Positions 7,467 through 16,257 of a DNA stretch of 64,000 nucleotides are shown piece after piece. Position numbers and translations under genes: made by a program. The stretch's first letter is position 1. The number at the start of each line of letters is the position of its first letter. The DNA is from Allopusillimonas ginsengisoli (GTDB lineage Bacteria > Pseudomonadota > Gammaproteobacteria > Burkholderiales > Burkholderiaceae_B), in contig NZ_SDQE01000001.1 in the NCBI RefSeq assembly GCF_004153455.1, forward strand, positions 1-64,000. Direction: 5' to 3'. The notes below the pieces were generated by a model, which was not told the DNA's origin, ran no database searches, and was given only the letters and a program-made list of their open reading frames with translations.

Positions 7467-8843
7467 ATGTCTGTTATCAACACCAACTCGCTTTCCCTGG
7501 TTGCTCAAGGCAATCTGCTGAAATCACAATCCGCCTTGGGCAACGCAATTGAACGCCTTTCTTCGGGCCTGCGAATCAACAGCGCCAAAGACGATGCTGC
7601 CGGCCAGGCCATTGCCAATCGCTTCACGGCCAATATCAAAGGCCTCACGCAAGCAACCCGCAACGCCAACGACGGCATCTCCATCGCGCAAACCACCGAA
7701 GGAGCGCTTAGCGAAATCAACAACAACCTGCAGCGCATTCGCGACCTGTCGGTTCAGGCGGCCAATGGCACCAACTCCGCATCCGACCTTAAATCCATCC
7801 AGAATGAAATCGGCCAACGCCTCGACGAAATCAACCGCGTGTCGGCACAAACACAATTCAACGGTGTAAACGTGCTGGGCCAAGACGCCGGAAAACTGTC
7901 AATTCAGGTGGGATCCAATGACCATGAAACCATCGAGATCAACCTTCGGACGATAGATGCACAGTCGCTCGGATTGTCTACATTCAATGTAACGGGCCCC
8001 TTGAAGCGCACGGACGGCGCGACCAGTGCAAATGCCGCGGCTGCAGACTTTCAGAAAGCATTCGGCACAACCACCAAAGTCGCGGCGAGCTCCATCTCCG
8101 CGGGAGGCGCCGCCCCTGCGGCTGCCGCTACGCCGCCCGCCGCCCCTCCCGGGCCAGCCGCTGCTGCCGCAGGCCCCGAAGCAGCGGGAGTACAAGGAGC
8201 ATCTGGAGTGGCAGCGTCGGGTGCTGCGGCGGCAGTGCCCGTTGCTGCGGCAGCTGCAGGTGGTGGCGCCAATACAATGCAAGGCGCATTGGCAGCTCGC
8301 TTGGGCGTTGTCGCAGACAACGTGTCGGTAACCACTGAAACCCAAGTGGACGGCGCTGGCAACTGGTTCGCAAAGTTCTCCATCACCACCTCTGATGCGC
8401 AGGAAATCACCAACCTGGCGAACAATGGCATCAAGGTCGAGGCAGGTGTGACCAAAGATCTGTATCTGGCCCTGGATCCTTCCAATGCCGACCTTAGCAC
8501 CGAGGGCGAAGCCAACTTCACTATCGACGTCGCGACCCTTAATCTGACGGATCTGCGCGAAGGCCGCACCACTCAGGCTTTGCAAACGATTGATGTTGCG
8601 CTGTCACGCGTGGATGAACTGCGCGGTGAACTGGGTGCAGTACAAAACCGATTCGAGTCCACGATTGCCAACTTGAACAACACGGTTACCAACCTGTCCG
8701 CCGCACGTTCGCGCATCGAAGATGCAGACTACGCCGTCGAGGTATCGAACATGACGCGCGCTCAGATCCTGCAACAAGCTGGTACTTCCGTACTTGCACA
8801 AGCCAACCAAGTTCCTCAGACTGTTCTGTCGCTGCTGCGCTAA
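7467..8843 (+). CDS. fliC: Flagellin with Ala/Pro-rich variable domain
   Basis: A 458-residue filament subunit, secreted by the flagellar type III system. The conserved N-terminal D0/D1 helices begin [20 protein letters not shown] and include [20 protein letters not shown] near residues 30-49. The C-terminal D1/D0 helices end in [32 protein letters not shown]. The exposed middle contains a low-complexity segment of about 63 residues (206-268) dominated by Ala, Gly and Pro. AGGAG precedes the ATG by 6 nt. A sigma-28 promoter lies upstream, so it is a late gene. It is the only flagellin gene seen in this window. Confidence 0.97.
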   Translation: MSVINTNSLSLVAQGNLLKSQSALGNAIERLSSGLRINSAKDDAAGQAIANRFTANIKGLTQATRNANDGISIAQTTEGALSEINNNLQRIRDLSVQAANGTNSASDLKSIQNEIGQRLDEINRVSAQTQFNGVNVLGQDAGKLSIQVGSNDHETIEINLRTIDAQSLGLSTFNVTGPLKRTDGATSANAAAADFQKAFGTTTKVAASSISAGGAAPAAAATPPAAPPGPAAAAAGPEAAGVQGASGVAASGAAAAVPVAAAAAGGGANTMQGALAARLGVVADNVSVTTETQVDGAGNWFAKFSITTSDAQEITNLANNGIKVEAGVTKDLYLALDPSNADLSTEGEANFTIDVATLNLTDLREGRTTQALQTIDVALSRVDELRGELGAVQNRFESTIANLNNTVTNLSAARSRIEDADYAVEVSNMTRAQILQQAGTSVLAQANQVPQTVLSLLR

Positions 8844-8862
8844 TACGCAAACACCGCCACAG

Positions 8863-8899
8863 ACGGCGCGGCCCACTGAAATCAGGCGGGCCGCGCCGT
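8863..8899. terminator. Bidirectional terminator between fliC and fliA
   Basis: ACGGCGCGGCCC at 8863-8874 pairs perfectly with GGGCCGCGCCGT at 8888-8899 around a 13-nt loop containing CTGAAATCAG. The genes on either side converge, and the fliA stop codon begins at 8900, directly next to the hairpin, so it can serve both transcripts. Confidence 0.8.
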
Positions 8900-9673
8900 T
8901 TAAGAAACTTCTGAGCAAAAAATCTTCAATTCCAAATGGCTCCAGCCGTCTTCCTGTGCCAGCGCGGCCAGCGCCGCGCGTATCCGCACAATGGCTTGCG
9001 TTCGCAGCTGAGAGACGCGCCCTTCGCTGATTCCCATCACTACCGCAACTTCATTCTGGTTAAGCTCGCGCTCGACCAAAAGAGAAAGCAATTGCCGCTC
9101 CCGTTCAGGCAAGGCTTCAACCGCGTCGGCAATTGCCCGGTGCAAATCCCGCGAGATCACTTGATTCAAAGGATTGTTCCGCCGTTGCGCCGACTGTACA
9201 AACTCGCCAGCCAAGGCGCATTCCATACCATTCTCCGAGCCATCAAATGCCATGTCTTCGTAGTGAATCACCTGAACACCACATGCGTCATCCAACAGTT
9301 GCCGGTAGGTCGCCTGCGTAATGCCCAACTCGGCGGCAATCTCAGCTTCGCTCGCCCTTCTGAGCAACCTCTGGCTTAGGCTAACCATAGCCTGCTCTAT
9401 CAATCGCGCCTTGCCTCGTGCGGAGCGCGGCAGCCAATCAAGCCGGCGAAGCTCATCGAGCATCGCACCACGTATCCGGGTAACCGCATAAGTTTCAAAC
9501 TGCGCTTCTTGCACGTGCTGATAGCGACGAATCGCGTCAAGCAGACCCATCATACCTGCCTGAATAAGGTCATCAAGCTCGATATTGGAAGGCAGCCTGG
9601 CCGCCAACTGCAACGCCAGCCGTCGGACCAGAGAAGCGTACTGGCCAAGAAGGCGATCTTCGGTATTGGGCAT
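8900..9673 (-). CDS. fliA: RNA polymerase sigma-28 factor for flagellar genes
   Basis: A 257-residue sigma factor that directs late flagellar genes such as fliC, fliD, flgK and flgM in this window. Region 2 contains SNIELDDLIQAGMMGLLDAIRRY and FETYAVTRIRGAMLDELRRLDWLPRSAR; region 3 contains ASEAEIAAELGITQATYRQLL. Region 4 contains LPERERQLLSLLVERELNQNEVAVVMGISEGRVSQL, with its helix-turn-helix. FlgM, encoded at 35231-35518, is the expected anti-sigma factor. In relatives fliA also lies beside fliC. The start has an ATG with AAGGAAAAG upstream. Confidence 0.97.
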   Translation of the reverse strand: MPNTEDRLLGQYASLVRRLALQLAARLPSNIELDDLIQAGMMGLLDAIRRYQHVQEAQFETYAVTRIRGAMLDELRRLDWLPRSARGKARLIEQAMVSLSQRLLRRASEAEIAAELGITQATYRQLLDDACGVQVIHYEDMAFDGSENGMECALAGEFVQSAQRRNNPLNQVISRDLHRAIADAVEALPERERQLLSLLVERELNQNEVAVVMGISEGRVSQLRTQAIVRIRAALAALAQEDGWSHLELKIFCSEVS

Positions 9674-9789
9674 ACGCGCACATTGCTGACAAGGAAAAGA
9701 AAATGCATTGTCGAGCCGCAGTCAGCAAGGCGCTTGGGTGATCAGCAGATAATTGTTGATGCTATTCCGGCTTTATCGCGTGTCCTGGA

Positions 9790-9816
9790 TAAAGTTTGCT
9801 GGGCGCATGCCGTAAA
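9790..9816 (+). promoter_or_regulatory. Sigma-28 (FliA) promoter of fliDST
   Basis: TAAAGTTT at 9790-9797 and GCCGTAAA at 9809-9816, separated by 11 bp, match the class-3 consensus at all but one or two positions. It is the best such match in the window and lies about 75 bp upstream of fliD. Confidence 0.88.
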
Positions 9817-9890
9817 AGCAGCATCAGGAACAACCGCTGCAAGGCGCCGCCTGACGCCAGTTGCCCATCCCATCACACACGGAGTTATAC

Positions 9891-11291
9891 ATGGCCATTT
9901 CTTCCATTGGCGTAGGCTCGGGCCTGCCACTCGATGCGCTGCTAAGTGATCTGCGAAAGGCCGAAAACAGGCCATTGTCACTGATAGAGAGCAGGGCAGC
10001 CTCCACGCATAAAAAACTCGGGGCTTACGATTCAATAAAAGGCGCGGTTCAGTCCCTACGCTCGGCCGCCCAGGCGTTAGCGGCTCCGGCAACATTCGGC
10101 GCTCTTGCGGTTAACTCGCAAAGCAATGCAGTGACCGCAAAGGCATCCACAGCAGCCATCGCTGGCAAGTACGCCATAAGCATCCAGCAACTGGCAACGC
10201 ACCAGACACTGGCGAGCACAGGGCAGGCGGATCGCGAAGCCAGGCTGGCAAACGGAAGCGTGAGCATCACCTTCGCGTTCGCAACTGGAGAACCCAGAAC
10301 CATTACCCTCAGCCAATCAGAGACAAGCCTGGATGGCATCGTCAAGGCAATCAATGGCTATACAGGGGCTGGTCTTAACGCCACGCTCATCAATGACGGA
10401 AGCAATTCGCCGCATCGCTTGCTGCTTACTACAGCGGATTCCGGAACAGACAATGAAGTCTAATCCATCACAATCGCGGCTGTGGACACCAATACAGATG
10501 CAACAGCCTTGCAGACACTGCTCGCCTTCGAAAAAGGATCTGCGGGAAACCTCGCCGAGACAGCCGCCCAACAAGCCAGGTTGGACATCAACGGAATACA
10601 GCTGGAAAGCAGCAGCAACACCCTGCACAATGCAATAGAAGGCGTCACCCTGACGCTTTCGAGCACAACCGCTACGGGTGAACCCCACATGCTCACCCTG
10701 GCTCGAGACGATGCTGCGGCTCACGCTGCCATCAGGTCATTTGTGGGCGCGTATAACAATCTGCAAGGTGTTATCAAGTCGCTTACAGCCTACAACGCGG
10801 ATAAGCAACAAGGCGGTCCGCTCACGGGTGATGGCCTGGCCCGTCGACTTCCCGAAAGACTACGCCAAGGCCTTCACACTTCTGTTAACGGCGCCACCAC
10901 ACTTACGTTGCCCGAGCTCGGTATTACAAGCAAGCCCGACGGCACGCTCGCCATTGATGACACCCGGCTCGACAAGGCAATAAAGGACAACTTGTCCCAG
11001 GTAAAATCACTGCTCACCGGCGAAAATGGTTTCGGAAGCCGGATTTCCAGCATCGCGGATCTCTACCTCGAGCCTGGCGGTGAACTTGAGCGCATCAACG
11101 CCACAATGACTACCACGCTCAAGGCACTGAACAAACAGTTCGAGGCCGTCTCGGCCCGCATAGATGCAAAAATGGAAACCTACCGCAAGCAATTTGTGCA
11201 ACTGGATGCCATGGTGGCGCAAATGAACTCTCTGAGCAATTATCTAACCCAGCAGCTCTCCATGTTGGAACGTTCCGCCAAACAGAAATGA
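9891..11291 (+). pseudogene. fliD: Flagellar cap protein FliD, interrupted by an in-frame stop
   Basis: FliD caps the filament and helps flagellin subunits fold at the tip. The frame starts at ATG 9891 (MAISSIGVGSGLPLDALLSDL, the conserved N-terminal helix) and reads well for 190 codons to ...DSGTDNEV. It then meets TAA at 10461-10463 and continues in the same frame as SITIAAVDTNTDATALQTLL to a normal C-terminal coiled region ending LSNYLTQQLSMLERS. The full frame would encode about 466 residues, normal for FliD. No frameshift is needed; a single base change, for example TCA or CAA to TAA, explains it. A GTG at 10482 could restart translation of the C-terminal 269 residues. A sequencing error is possible. 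Confidence 0.85.
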
Positions 11292-11725
11292 AGAGAACCA
11301 TGCTGCATCACGCAAGCGCCAGGATACGGCAAGCAACGCTCACTTACTCCCGGATAGGTCTGGAAACCCAGGTGTTGGGCGCCAACCCGCAACAGCTCAT
11401 TGCCTTGTTGTTCGATGGCGCTCTGGCCGCCATACAACGGGCTCGCCTGCACCTGCGTAACGGCAACATTTCCGACCGGGGGCTGGCAATCTCAAAAGCG
11501 ATAGATATCATAGAGTCAGGCTTGAAATCCAGCCTGGATCACAAGGTCGGTGGAGACCTGGCCACCAAACTGGTCACCGTCTACGATCTGGCCATTCAAA
11601 ACCTGATGCTCGCAAATCTTCACGCAGACATGCAAAAACTGGAGCTGGCGGAACGGCTCCTCAGAAATATCGGCGAGGCCTGGAAGGTGGCGGCGGGTAT
11701 ATCAAACACGCCTGCATCCGAATGA
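11288..11725 (+). CDS. fliS: Flagellin export chaperone
   Basis: A 145-residue helical protein that binds the C-terminal helix of flagellin in the cytoplasm and keeps it unfolded before export. The family pattern is seen in YSRIGLETQVLGANPQQLIALLFDGALAAIQRA near residues 20-52 and NISDRGLAISKAIDIIESGLKSSLD near 60-84. The start overlaps the fliD stop (ATGA at 11288-11291), so its translation may depend on ribosomes reaching the end of fliD. The internal stop in fliD could therefore lower FliS output. Confidence 0.93.
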   Translation: MKRTMLHHASARIRQATLTYSRIGLETQVLGANPQQLIALLFDGALAAIQRARLHLRNGNISDRGLAISKAIDIIESGLKSSLDHKVGGDLATKLVTVYDLAIQNLMLANLHADMQKLELAERLLRNIGEAWKVAAGISNTPASE

Positions 11726-11756
11726 TTACTTGCCGCGCAACAGAATGGGACTGCAT

Positions 11757-12083
11757 ATGATTGATTCGCTGATCAGCCATTATCGCGCGGTAGAGGAAAT
11801 ATCGCGCCGCATGCTCGACGCAGCCCGCGCGGGTGACTGGGTGCAAGTCCTCGCCCTGTTTGAGCTATACACCCAGTCAGTGGAACACCTGCGTCAGCAC
11901 AAGGGGCTCAGCGATAAAGACCGGATTGCCCGTCGCGACCTGATTACGCGAATTCTCGAGAATGATGCGAACATACGTATACTCGTTGCGCCCGAACTTG
12001 CTCGCCTCGGAAAACAGATCGGACGGCTGAAGCAAGGGCAAAGCATGTTGGCTGCCTACTATCGGCGTGCTACGCCTTTATGA
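11757..12083 (+). CDS. fliT: Flagellar chaperone FliT
   Basis: A 108-residue all-helical protein in the usual place after fliS. In enterobacteria FliT is the export chaperone of FliD and can also bind FlhDC. The N-terminal helix MIDSLISHYRAVEEISRRMLDAARAGDW is typical. Assignment rests on position, length and helical pattern because the family is poorly conserved. ATG 11757 is preferred; an ATG at 11745 and a TTG at 11730 are in the same frame. With fliD interrupted, its main client may be missing. Confidence 0.8.
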   Translation: MIDSLISHYRAVEEISRRMLDAARAGDWVQVLALFELYTQSVEHLRQHKGLSDKDRIARRDLITRILENDANIRILVAPELARLGKQIGRLKQGQSMLAAYYRRATPL

Positions 12084-12196
12084 TTACAATCTCCCTTCAG
12101 GTGTTCCAGCCTAGCCAATTACGAACATGCTCAAGGCAGCAACACAGCCAAAGCGCTGGACTATTTTGTGCACGTAAGCACCAGACGCAAGCAGCT

Positions 12197-12544
12197 TTAA
12201 ACCGGCATACTGGCGATTTCCTGATACGCCGCAACAAGACGATTGCGCACCTGCACTGTTGTACTGAAGGCTAATCCGGCAATCTGCATATCCAGCATGA
12301 CATCATTTAATGCAACACCGGGAACACCAAGTTCAAATGCACGTGCCTGCGCAGCGGAGCTATTTTGCATGGCCGAAACACGGGCTAGCGAACGCGTCAG
12401 CTCGGCGGCGAATCCGCCCTCCCCTTGAACATCATGGCTTGCGGTCACGGAAGGCAGCGTCAGTTGCCGTACTGCGTTGCGCATATCGGTCAGCCTGGGT
12501 TCCATGAAAGAAAGTTGACTCAGTGACATAACGTTATCGACCAT
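12197..12544 (-). CDS. fliE: Flagellar hook-basal body complex protein FliE
   Basis: About 115 residues. FliE joins the MS ring to the proximal rod. The C-terminal half carries the family pattern: FAAELTRSLARVSAMQNSSAAQARAFELG, then VALNDVMLDMQIAGLAFSTTVQVRNRLVAAYQEI. The frame extends upstream to 12724, but those residues are unlike FliE; the ATGs at 12544 or 12529 both give a normal length. The gene is divergent from fliF, so 12545-12814 must hold promoters in both directions, although no clear one was recognised. Confidence 0.92.
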   Translation of the reverse strand: MVDNVMSLSQLSFMEPRLTDMRNAVRQLTLPSVTASHDVQGEGGFAAELTRSLARVSAMQNSSAAQARAFELGVPGVALNDVMLDMQIAGLAFSTTVQVRNRLVAAYQEIASMPV

Positions 12545-12814
12545 AAAATATGCAACGGGTAATGTAGCGGCCCGCATTCGTCGATGAGCGCGCATTGTGG
12601 CGGGAAAATACCTGCCTGTTCCACCATTCAAGGTCGCACTAGCCATTAGAGCTAAATGGGCCTCAAAACAAGCACTGTTCAACGCATGCTGCGTCGTACC
12701 GAACGACAATAATCTCGGACTCATTTACCTCGTCCCCCGCATGTCTATATCTTCCATCCCTCCCCTTCTTTCCTTCTCTCGCCAGCCACCCAAATTCCGC
12801 GCCCGAGGACGGGC

Positions 12815-14485
12815 ATGAATCCAACAACGTGGGTAACGGCACGATTTCCGCTCCTGGGCAAGCCACTGCACTGGCCGCGCCCGATACAAATGCTGCTTGG
12901 ATCAGCGGCGCTGGCGATCGCGATCGCGCTCGTCATGTGGAGTCGCTCTCCCGCCTATCGAGTTCTTTTTTCCAATCTGTCCGATCGCGATGGCGGCACA
13001 ATCGTGACCGCGCTCACGCAAATGAATATTCCCTATCAGTTGTCGGATACCGGACAGGCAATACTTGTCCCGGCCGACAAGGTACACGAAGCGCGCCTGC
13101 ATCTTGCCCAACAGGGGCTGCCGCGCAGCGGGGAAGCGGGGTTTGAGTTACTCGACAAGGCTAGGCTTGGATCCAGTCAATTTGCCGAGCAGCTCACCTA
13201 TCAACGTGCGCTTGAAGGCGAACTAGCCAACACCATACAGGCATTACATGCCATCCAGTCAGCGCGCGTTCATCTCGCCATTCCACGAGAGTCACTGTTT
13301 GTCCGCGAACGGCAAACTCCCTCGGCATCGGTATTGGTCACACTGTATCCAGGCCGAAGCCTGACTGAATCCCAGGTCAATGCGATCGCCTGGTTGGTGT
13401 CATCCAGCGTTCCCCGCCTGCCGGCCAGCGAAGTATCCATCGTGGATCAGAATGGGCGTCTTCTGACCTTGCCCGATAGCGAGGCATCCGCCGACGCGAC
13501 ACGTCAAAAGCTGGCCAATGACATTGAGCAACGCACGGTACAACGCATTCTTACATTGCTGAATCCGCTGGTAGGCCCAGGAAACGTACGCGCGCAGGTC
13601 AGCGCCGATATGGACTTTTCGCAGCATGAGCAAACCTCAGAAACCTACCGTCCGAACCAGGCCCCGGATCAGGCTGCCATCCGCAGTAAGCAAACCAGCA
13701 AATCCTTGCAGCGCAACGCCGTACCGCCTCAGGGCGTGCCTGGCGCCCTGAGCAATCAACCACCACCCAATGCTATCGCGCCAATTGAGATTCCTCCGGC
13801 CTCTTCCACCGCAACAACGTTGCTTACGCCACCGGGAACCGATAACAGGTTGCCGGCACTGACCAGCGGCACAGAACAGGGCATTGATTCGACAAACAGT
13901 GACGCCACGATCAACTATGAGCTTGACCGCACCGTCAGGCACGTAAAAAGCCCGCTGGGTACGCTGCGGCGGCTGTCGGTTGCTGTGGTCGTCAATTACC
14001 GCAGCACAGAAGACGGTCCTGAACCCCTTCCTGCCGAAGACCTTGCCAAGCTGAATCAACTCGTCAAACACGCCATGGGCTATTCGGCCGAGCGCGGAGA
14101 CACTCTCAGCGTGGTCAATAGCCAGTTCAACGAAACGGTTCCGGAATCATTGCCGCTGTGGAAAAACCCCACCTATATTGATCATGCGCTGGGTGCCGCC
14201 AAGTATCTGCTCGTTTTGCTGGCCGTTTACCTGCTTTGGCAGAAAATCGGTCAACCGTTGATGGAAAATGTGATCAGCGCCAGTATCAAGGCACAGGAAG
14301 AAGAAGAGAAAAGCGCTGAGCCAGAAAGCGCCGCTGACAAGCAGGAGGCCGCAGAACGACTGGCACGGGAGCTGAGCCGCCATGAAGAAAACCTGAACAC
14401 CGCGCGTGATATGGCCGTTAAGGATCCTCGCGCTGTCGCCATGGTATTGCGTTCCTGGATGGAGAACAAACATGAAAACGGTTGA
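12815..14485 (+). CDS. fliF: Flagellar MS-ring protein
   Basis: A 556-residue inner membrane protein that forms the MS ring, the base of the flagellum. Two membrane segments are visible, at about residues 28-44 (LGSAALAIAIALVMW) and 457-470 (LLVLLAVYLLW). Between them lie ring-building motifs: YRVLFSNLSDRDGG, ARLGSSQFAEQLTYQRALEGELANTI, and ARVHLAIPRESLFVRERQTPSASV. The cytoplasmic C-terminal tail NTARDMAVKDPRAVAMVLRSWMENK is the FliG-binding part. GAGGACGG precedes the ATG. It is the first gene of a fliFGHIJK operon and overlaps fliG by 14 bases. Confidence 0.97.
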   Translation: MNPTTWVTARFPLLGKPLHWPRPIQMLLGSAALAIAIALVMWSRSPAYRVLFSNLSDRDGGTIVTALTQMNIPYQLSDTGQAILVPADKVHEARLHLAQQGLPRSGEAGFELLDKARLGSSQFAEQLTYQRALEGELANTIQALHAIQSARVHLAIPRESLFVRERQTPSASVLVTLYPGRSLTESQVNAIAWLVSSSVPRLPASEVSIVDQNGRLLTLPDSEASADATRQKLANDIEQRTVQRILTLLNPLVGPGNVRAQVSADMDFSQHEQTSETYRPNQAPDQAAIRSKQTSKSLQRNAVPPQGVPGALSNQPPPNAIAPIEIPPASSTATTLLTPPGTDNRLPALTSGTEQGIDSTNSDATINYELDRTVRHVKSPLGTLRRLSVAVVVNYRSTEDGPEPLPAEDLAKLNQLVKHAMGYSAERGDTLSVVNSQFNETVPESLPLWKNPTYIDHALGAAKYLLVLLAVYLLWQKIGQPLMENVISASIKAQEEEEKSAEPESAADKQEAAERLARELSRHEENLNTARDMAVKDPRAVAMVLRSWMENKHENG

Positions 14486-15473
14486 TCAAGGGCTGGAGCG
14501 CTGTGCGATCTTGATGATGTCACTCGGAGAGGATGCGGCCGCCGAAGTGTTCAAGTATTTATCAGCGCGCGATGTGCAACGAATCGGTGGCGCCATGGCC
14601 GGTCTAAGACATATCACGCGGGCCGATGTCGATGTTGTTCTGGAGGAGTTCCGTCAGGAAGCAGACCAGTTCCTCTCCGTCTCTCTGGGCTCCGAAGAAT
14701 ACATTCGTTCGGTACTGAACAAAGCGTTAGGCAGCGACCGCGCAGCCGGTCTGATAGAGGACATTCTCGAAGCCGCCGACGGGAACAATGGCATCGACGC
14801 TCTGAACACACTGGACGCCACCAGCGTTGCCGAGCTCATCAGCGATGAACATCCTCAGATTATCGCCACGATACTTGTTCATCTCGAACGCGAACGCGCC
14901 TCTGCCGTACTAGTCTCATTGAACGAGAGATTGCGCAATGATGTAATACTGCGCATTGCCACATTTGGCGGCGTACAGCCTGCCGCGCTCAATGAGCTGA
15001 CCGAAGTGCTGAACAGTGTGCTGTCGGGTCAAGGTGCAAAACGGAGCAAAATGGGTGGCGTGCGGACTGCGGCTGAAATACTGAACTTTATGAGTGCGGC
15101 GGACGAGGACGCGCTTATTGCGAGCCTGCGCGATCTCGACGCGGATGTAGCACAGCGCATTATCGAAGAAATGTTTGTGTTCGAGAACCTTATCAGCGTC
15201 GAGGATTCAGCTATTCAGCTCATACTCAAGGAAGTCGACAGTGCCGACCTGACCATTGCTTTGAAGGGCGCCCCCATAGAGCTACGCGAGAAAATCTTTC
15301 GCAATATGTCCAAGCGAGGGGCCGACATGCTGCGAGAAGACCTCGAGGCACAGGGACCGGTCCGTATGTCTAAAGTCGAGGAGGAGCAAAAACGTATAGT
15401 GCAGGTCGCTCGCCGGCTGGCTGAGTCAGGCGCATTCAATCTGAGTGGGTTGGCCACTGATGAGTACGTCTGA
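14472..15473 (+). CDS. fliG: Flagellar motor switch protein FliG
   Basis: A 333-residue rotor protein that links FliF to the C ring and receives torque from MotA. The N-terminal domain starts GLERCAILMMSLGEDAAAEVFKYL. The middle domain has the EHPQ motif in SDEHPQIIATILVHLE near residues 126-141. The C-terminal torque domain includes LILKEVDSADLTIALKGAP, and its charged helix REKIFRNMSKRGADMLREDLE carries Arg and Asp/Glu residues that face the stator. The start lies within the end of fliF, so translation is coupled. Confidence 0.97.
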   Translation: MKTVDQGLERCAILMMSLGEDAAAEVFKYLSARDVQRIGGAMAGLRHITRADVDVVLEEFRQEADQFLSVSLGSEEYIRSVLNKALGSDRAAGLIEDILEAADGNNGIDALNTLDATSVAELISDEHPQIIATILVHLERERASAVLVSLNERLRNDVILRIATFGGVQPAALNELTEVLNSVLSGQGAKRSKMGGVRTAAEILNFMSAADEDALIASLRDLDADVAQRIIEEMFVFENLISVEDSAIQLILKEVDSADLTIALKGAPIELREKIFRNMSKRGADMLREDLEAQGPVRMSKVEEEQKRIVQVARRLAESGAFNLSGLATDEYV

Positions 15474-16257
15474 TTGCGCTCCTGGGCAGACGAATCCGCT
15501 GCCATGGCAACCTTGGAAACCCGATGAACTCTTGGCGCACAAGGCAGTCGGCACCCCGCCGGAACCTCTTTGCGAAAGCCATGCTGGTTCCACTCATGTG
15601 ACCGATGCCGAGCAATGCCCCCTCATTGAGTGCAGTCGCGGTGAAACGACAGGCATCAACTCCGACCACCTCCGCGAAGAGGCCTATGCTTTGGGACATG
15701 CTCAAGGCTATGCGCAGGGCTTTGCCGAAGGCATGGCTGATGGCCGAGCCAGCGGATATGACAATGGGTACGAAGAGGGATCCACCGCAGGCCGTCATGA
15801 GGGATATGCCAAAATTCACGCAGAGATAGAGCGTTTGACGACACTGGCTGACGCTTGCGCTGCGTCACTTGAACAGCTCGAATCTTCTGTCGGCGAAGCG
15901 CTGGTCAACCTGGCAGTATGTATTGCCAGGAGACTCGTGAAAAACAGTCTGGCGGCGCAGTCCGAAGCCATACTTGAGCTTGTGCGCGATGTACTGGCAG
16001 ATTATCAAGGCAATCACGTTCTGCTGACGCTCCGTATGCATCCAGACGACCTGCAACTTGTGCGGGATCAGATAGAAACCATCCAGAGCAGTTGCCCCTG
16101 GCGGTTGGTAGCGGACAGTTCGATAGAAAGGGGCGGCTGCGCTGCTTGCTCAGCAGTCGGCGATATAGACGCCACACTACCCACGCGTTGGGAACGTATC
16201 CTGGGTTCTCTTGGCCGCCCTCGTCCCTCCCCCGGAAGCTCACAGTATGGCGACTGA
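15460..16257 (+). CDS. fliH: Flagellar export ATPase regulator FliH
   Basis: About 265 residues. FliH dimers hold the FliI ATPase and guide it to the export gate. The middle contains the FliH-type Gly-spaced repeats, seen as [20 protein letters not shown] and [24 protein letters not shown] near residues 73-117. The C-terminal domain begins [20 protein letters not shown], as in FliH/SctL. ATG 15460 is inside the end of fliG and replaces a GTG at 15445 in the same frame. A proline-rich N terminus resembles the FlhA-interacting region with Trp residues (PWQPWKP). Confidence 0.94.
   Translation: MSTSDCAPGQTNPLPWQPWKPDELLAHKAVGTPPEPLCESHAGSTHVTDAEQCPLIECSRGETTGINSDHLREEAYALGHAQGYAQGFAEGMADGRASGYDNGYEEGSTAGRHEGYAKIHAEIERLTTLADACAASLEQLESSVGEALVNLAVCIARRLVKNSLAAQSEAILELVRDVLADYQGNHVLLTLRMHPDDLQLVRDQIETIQSSCPWRLVADSSIERGGCAACSAVGDIDATLPTRWERILGSLGRPRPSPGSSQYGD

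Noticed and set aside
7899-8585. Long minus-strand frame inside fliC
   Set aside because: It is the antisense shadow of the Ala-rich flagellin domain; Gly/Arg/Cys-rich composition and no start signal.
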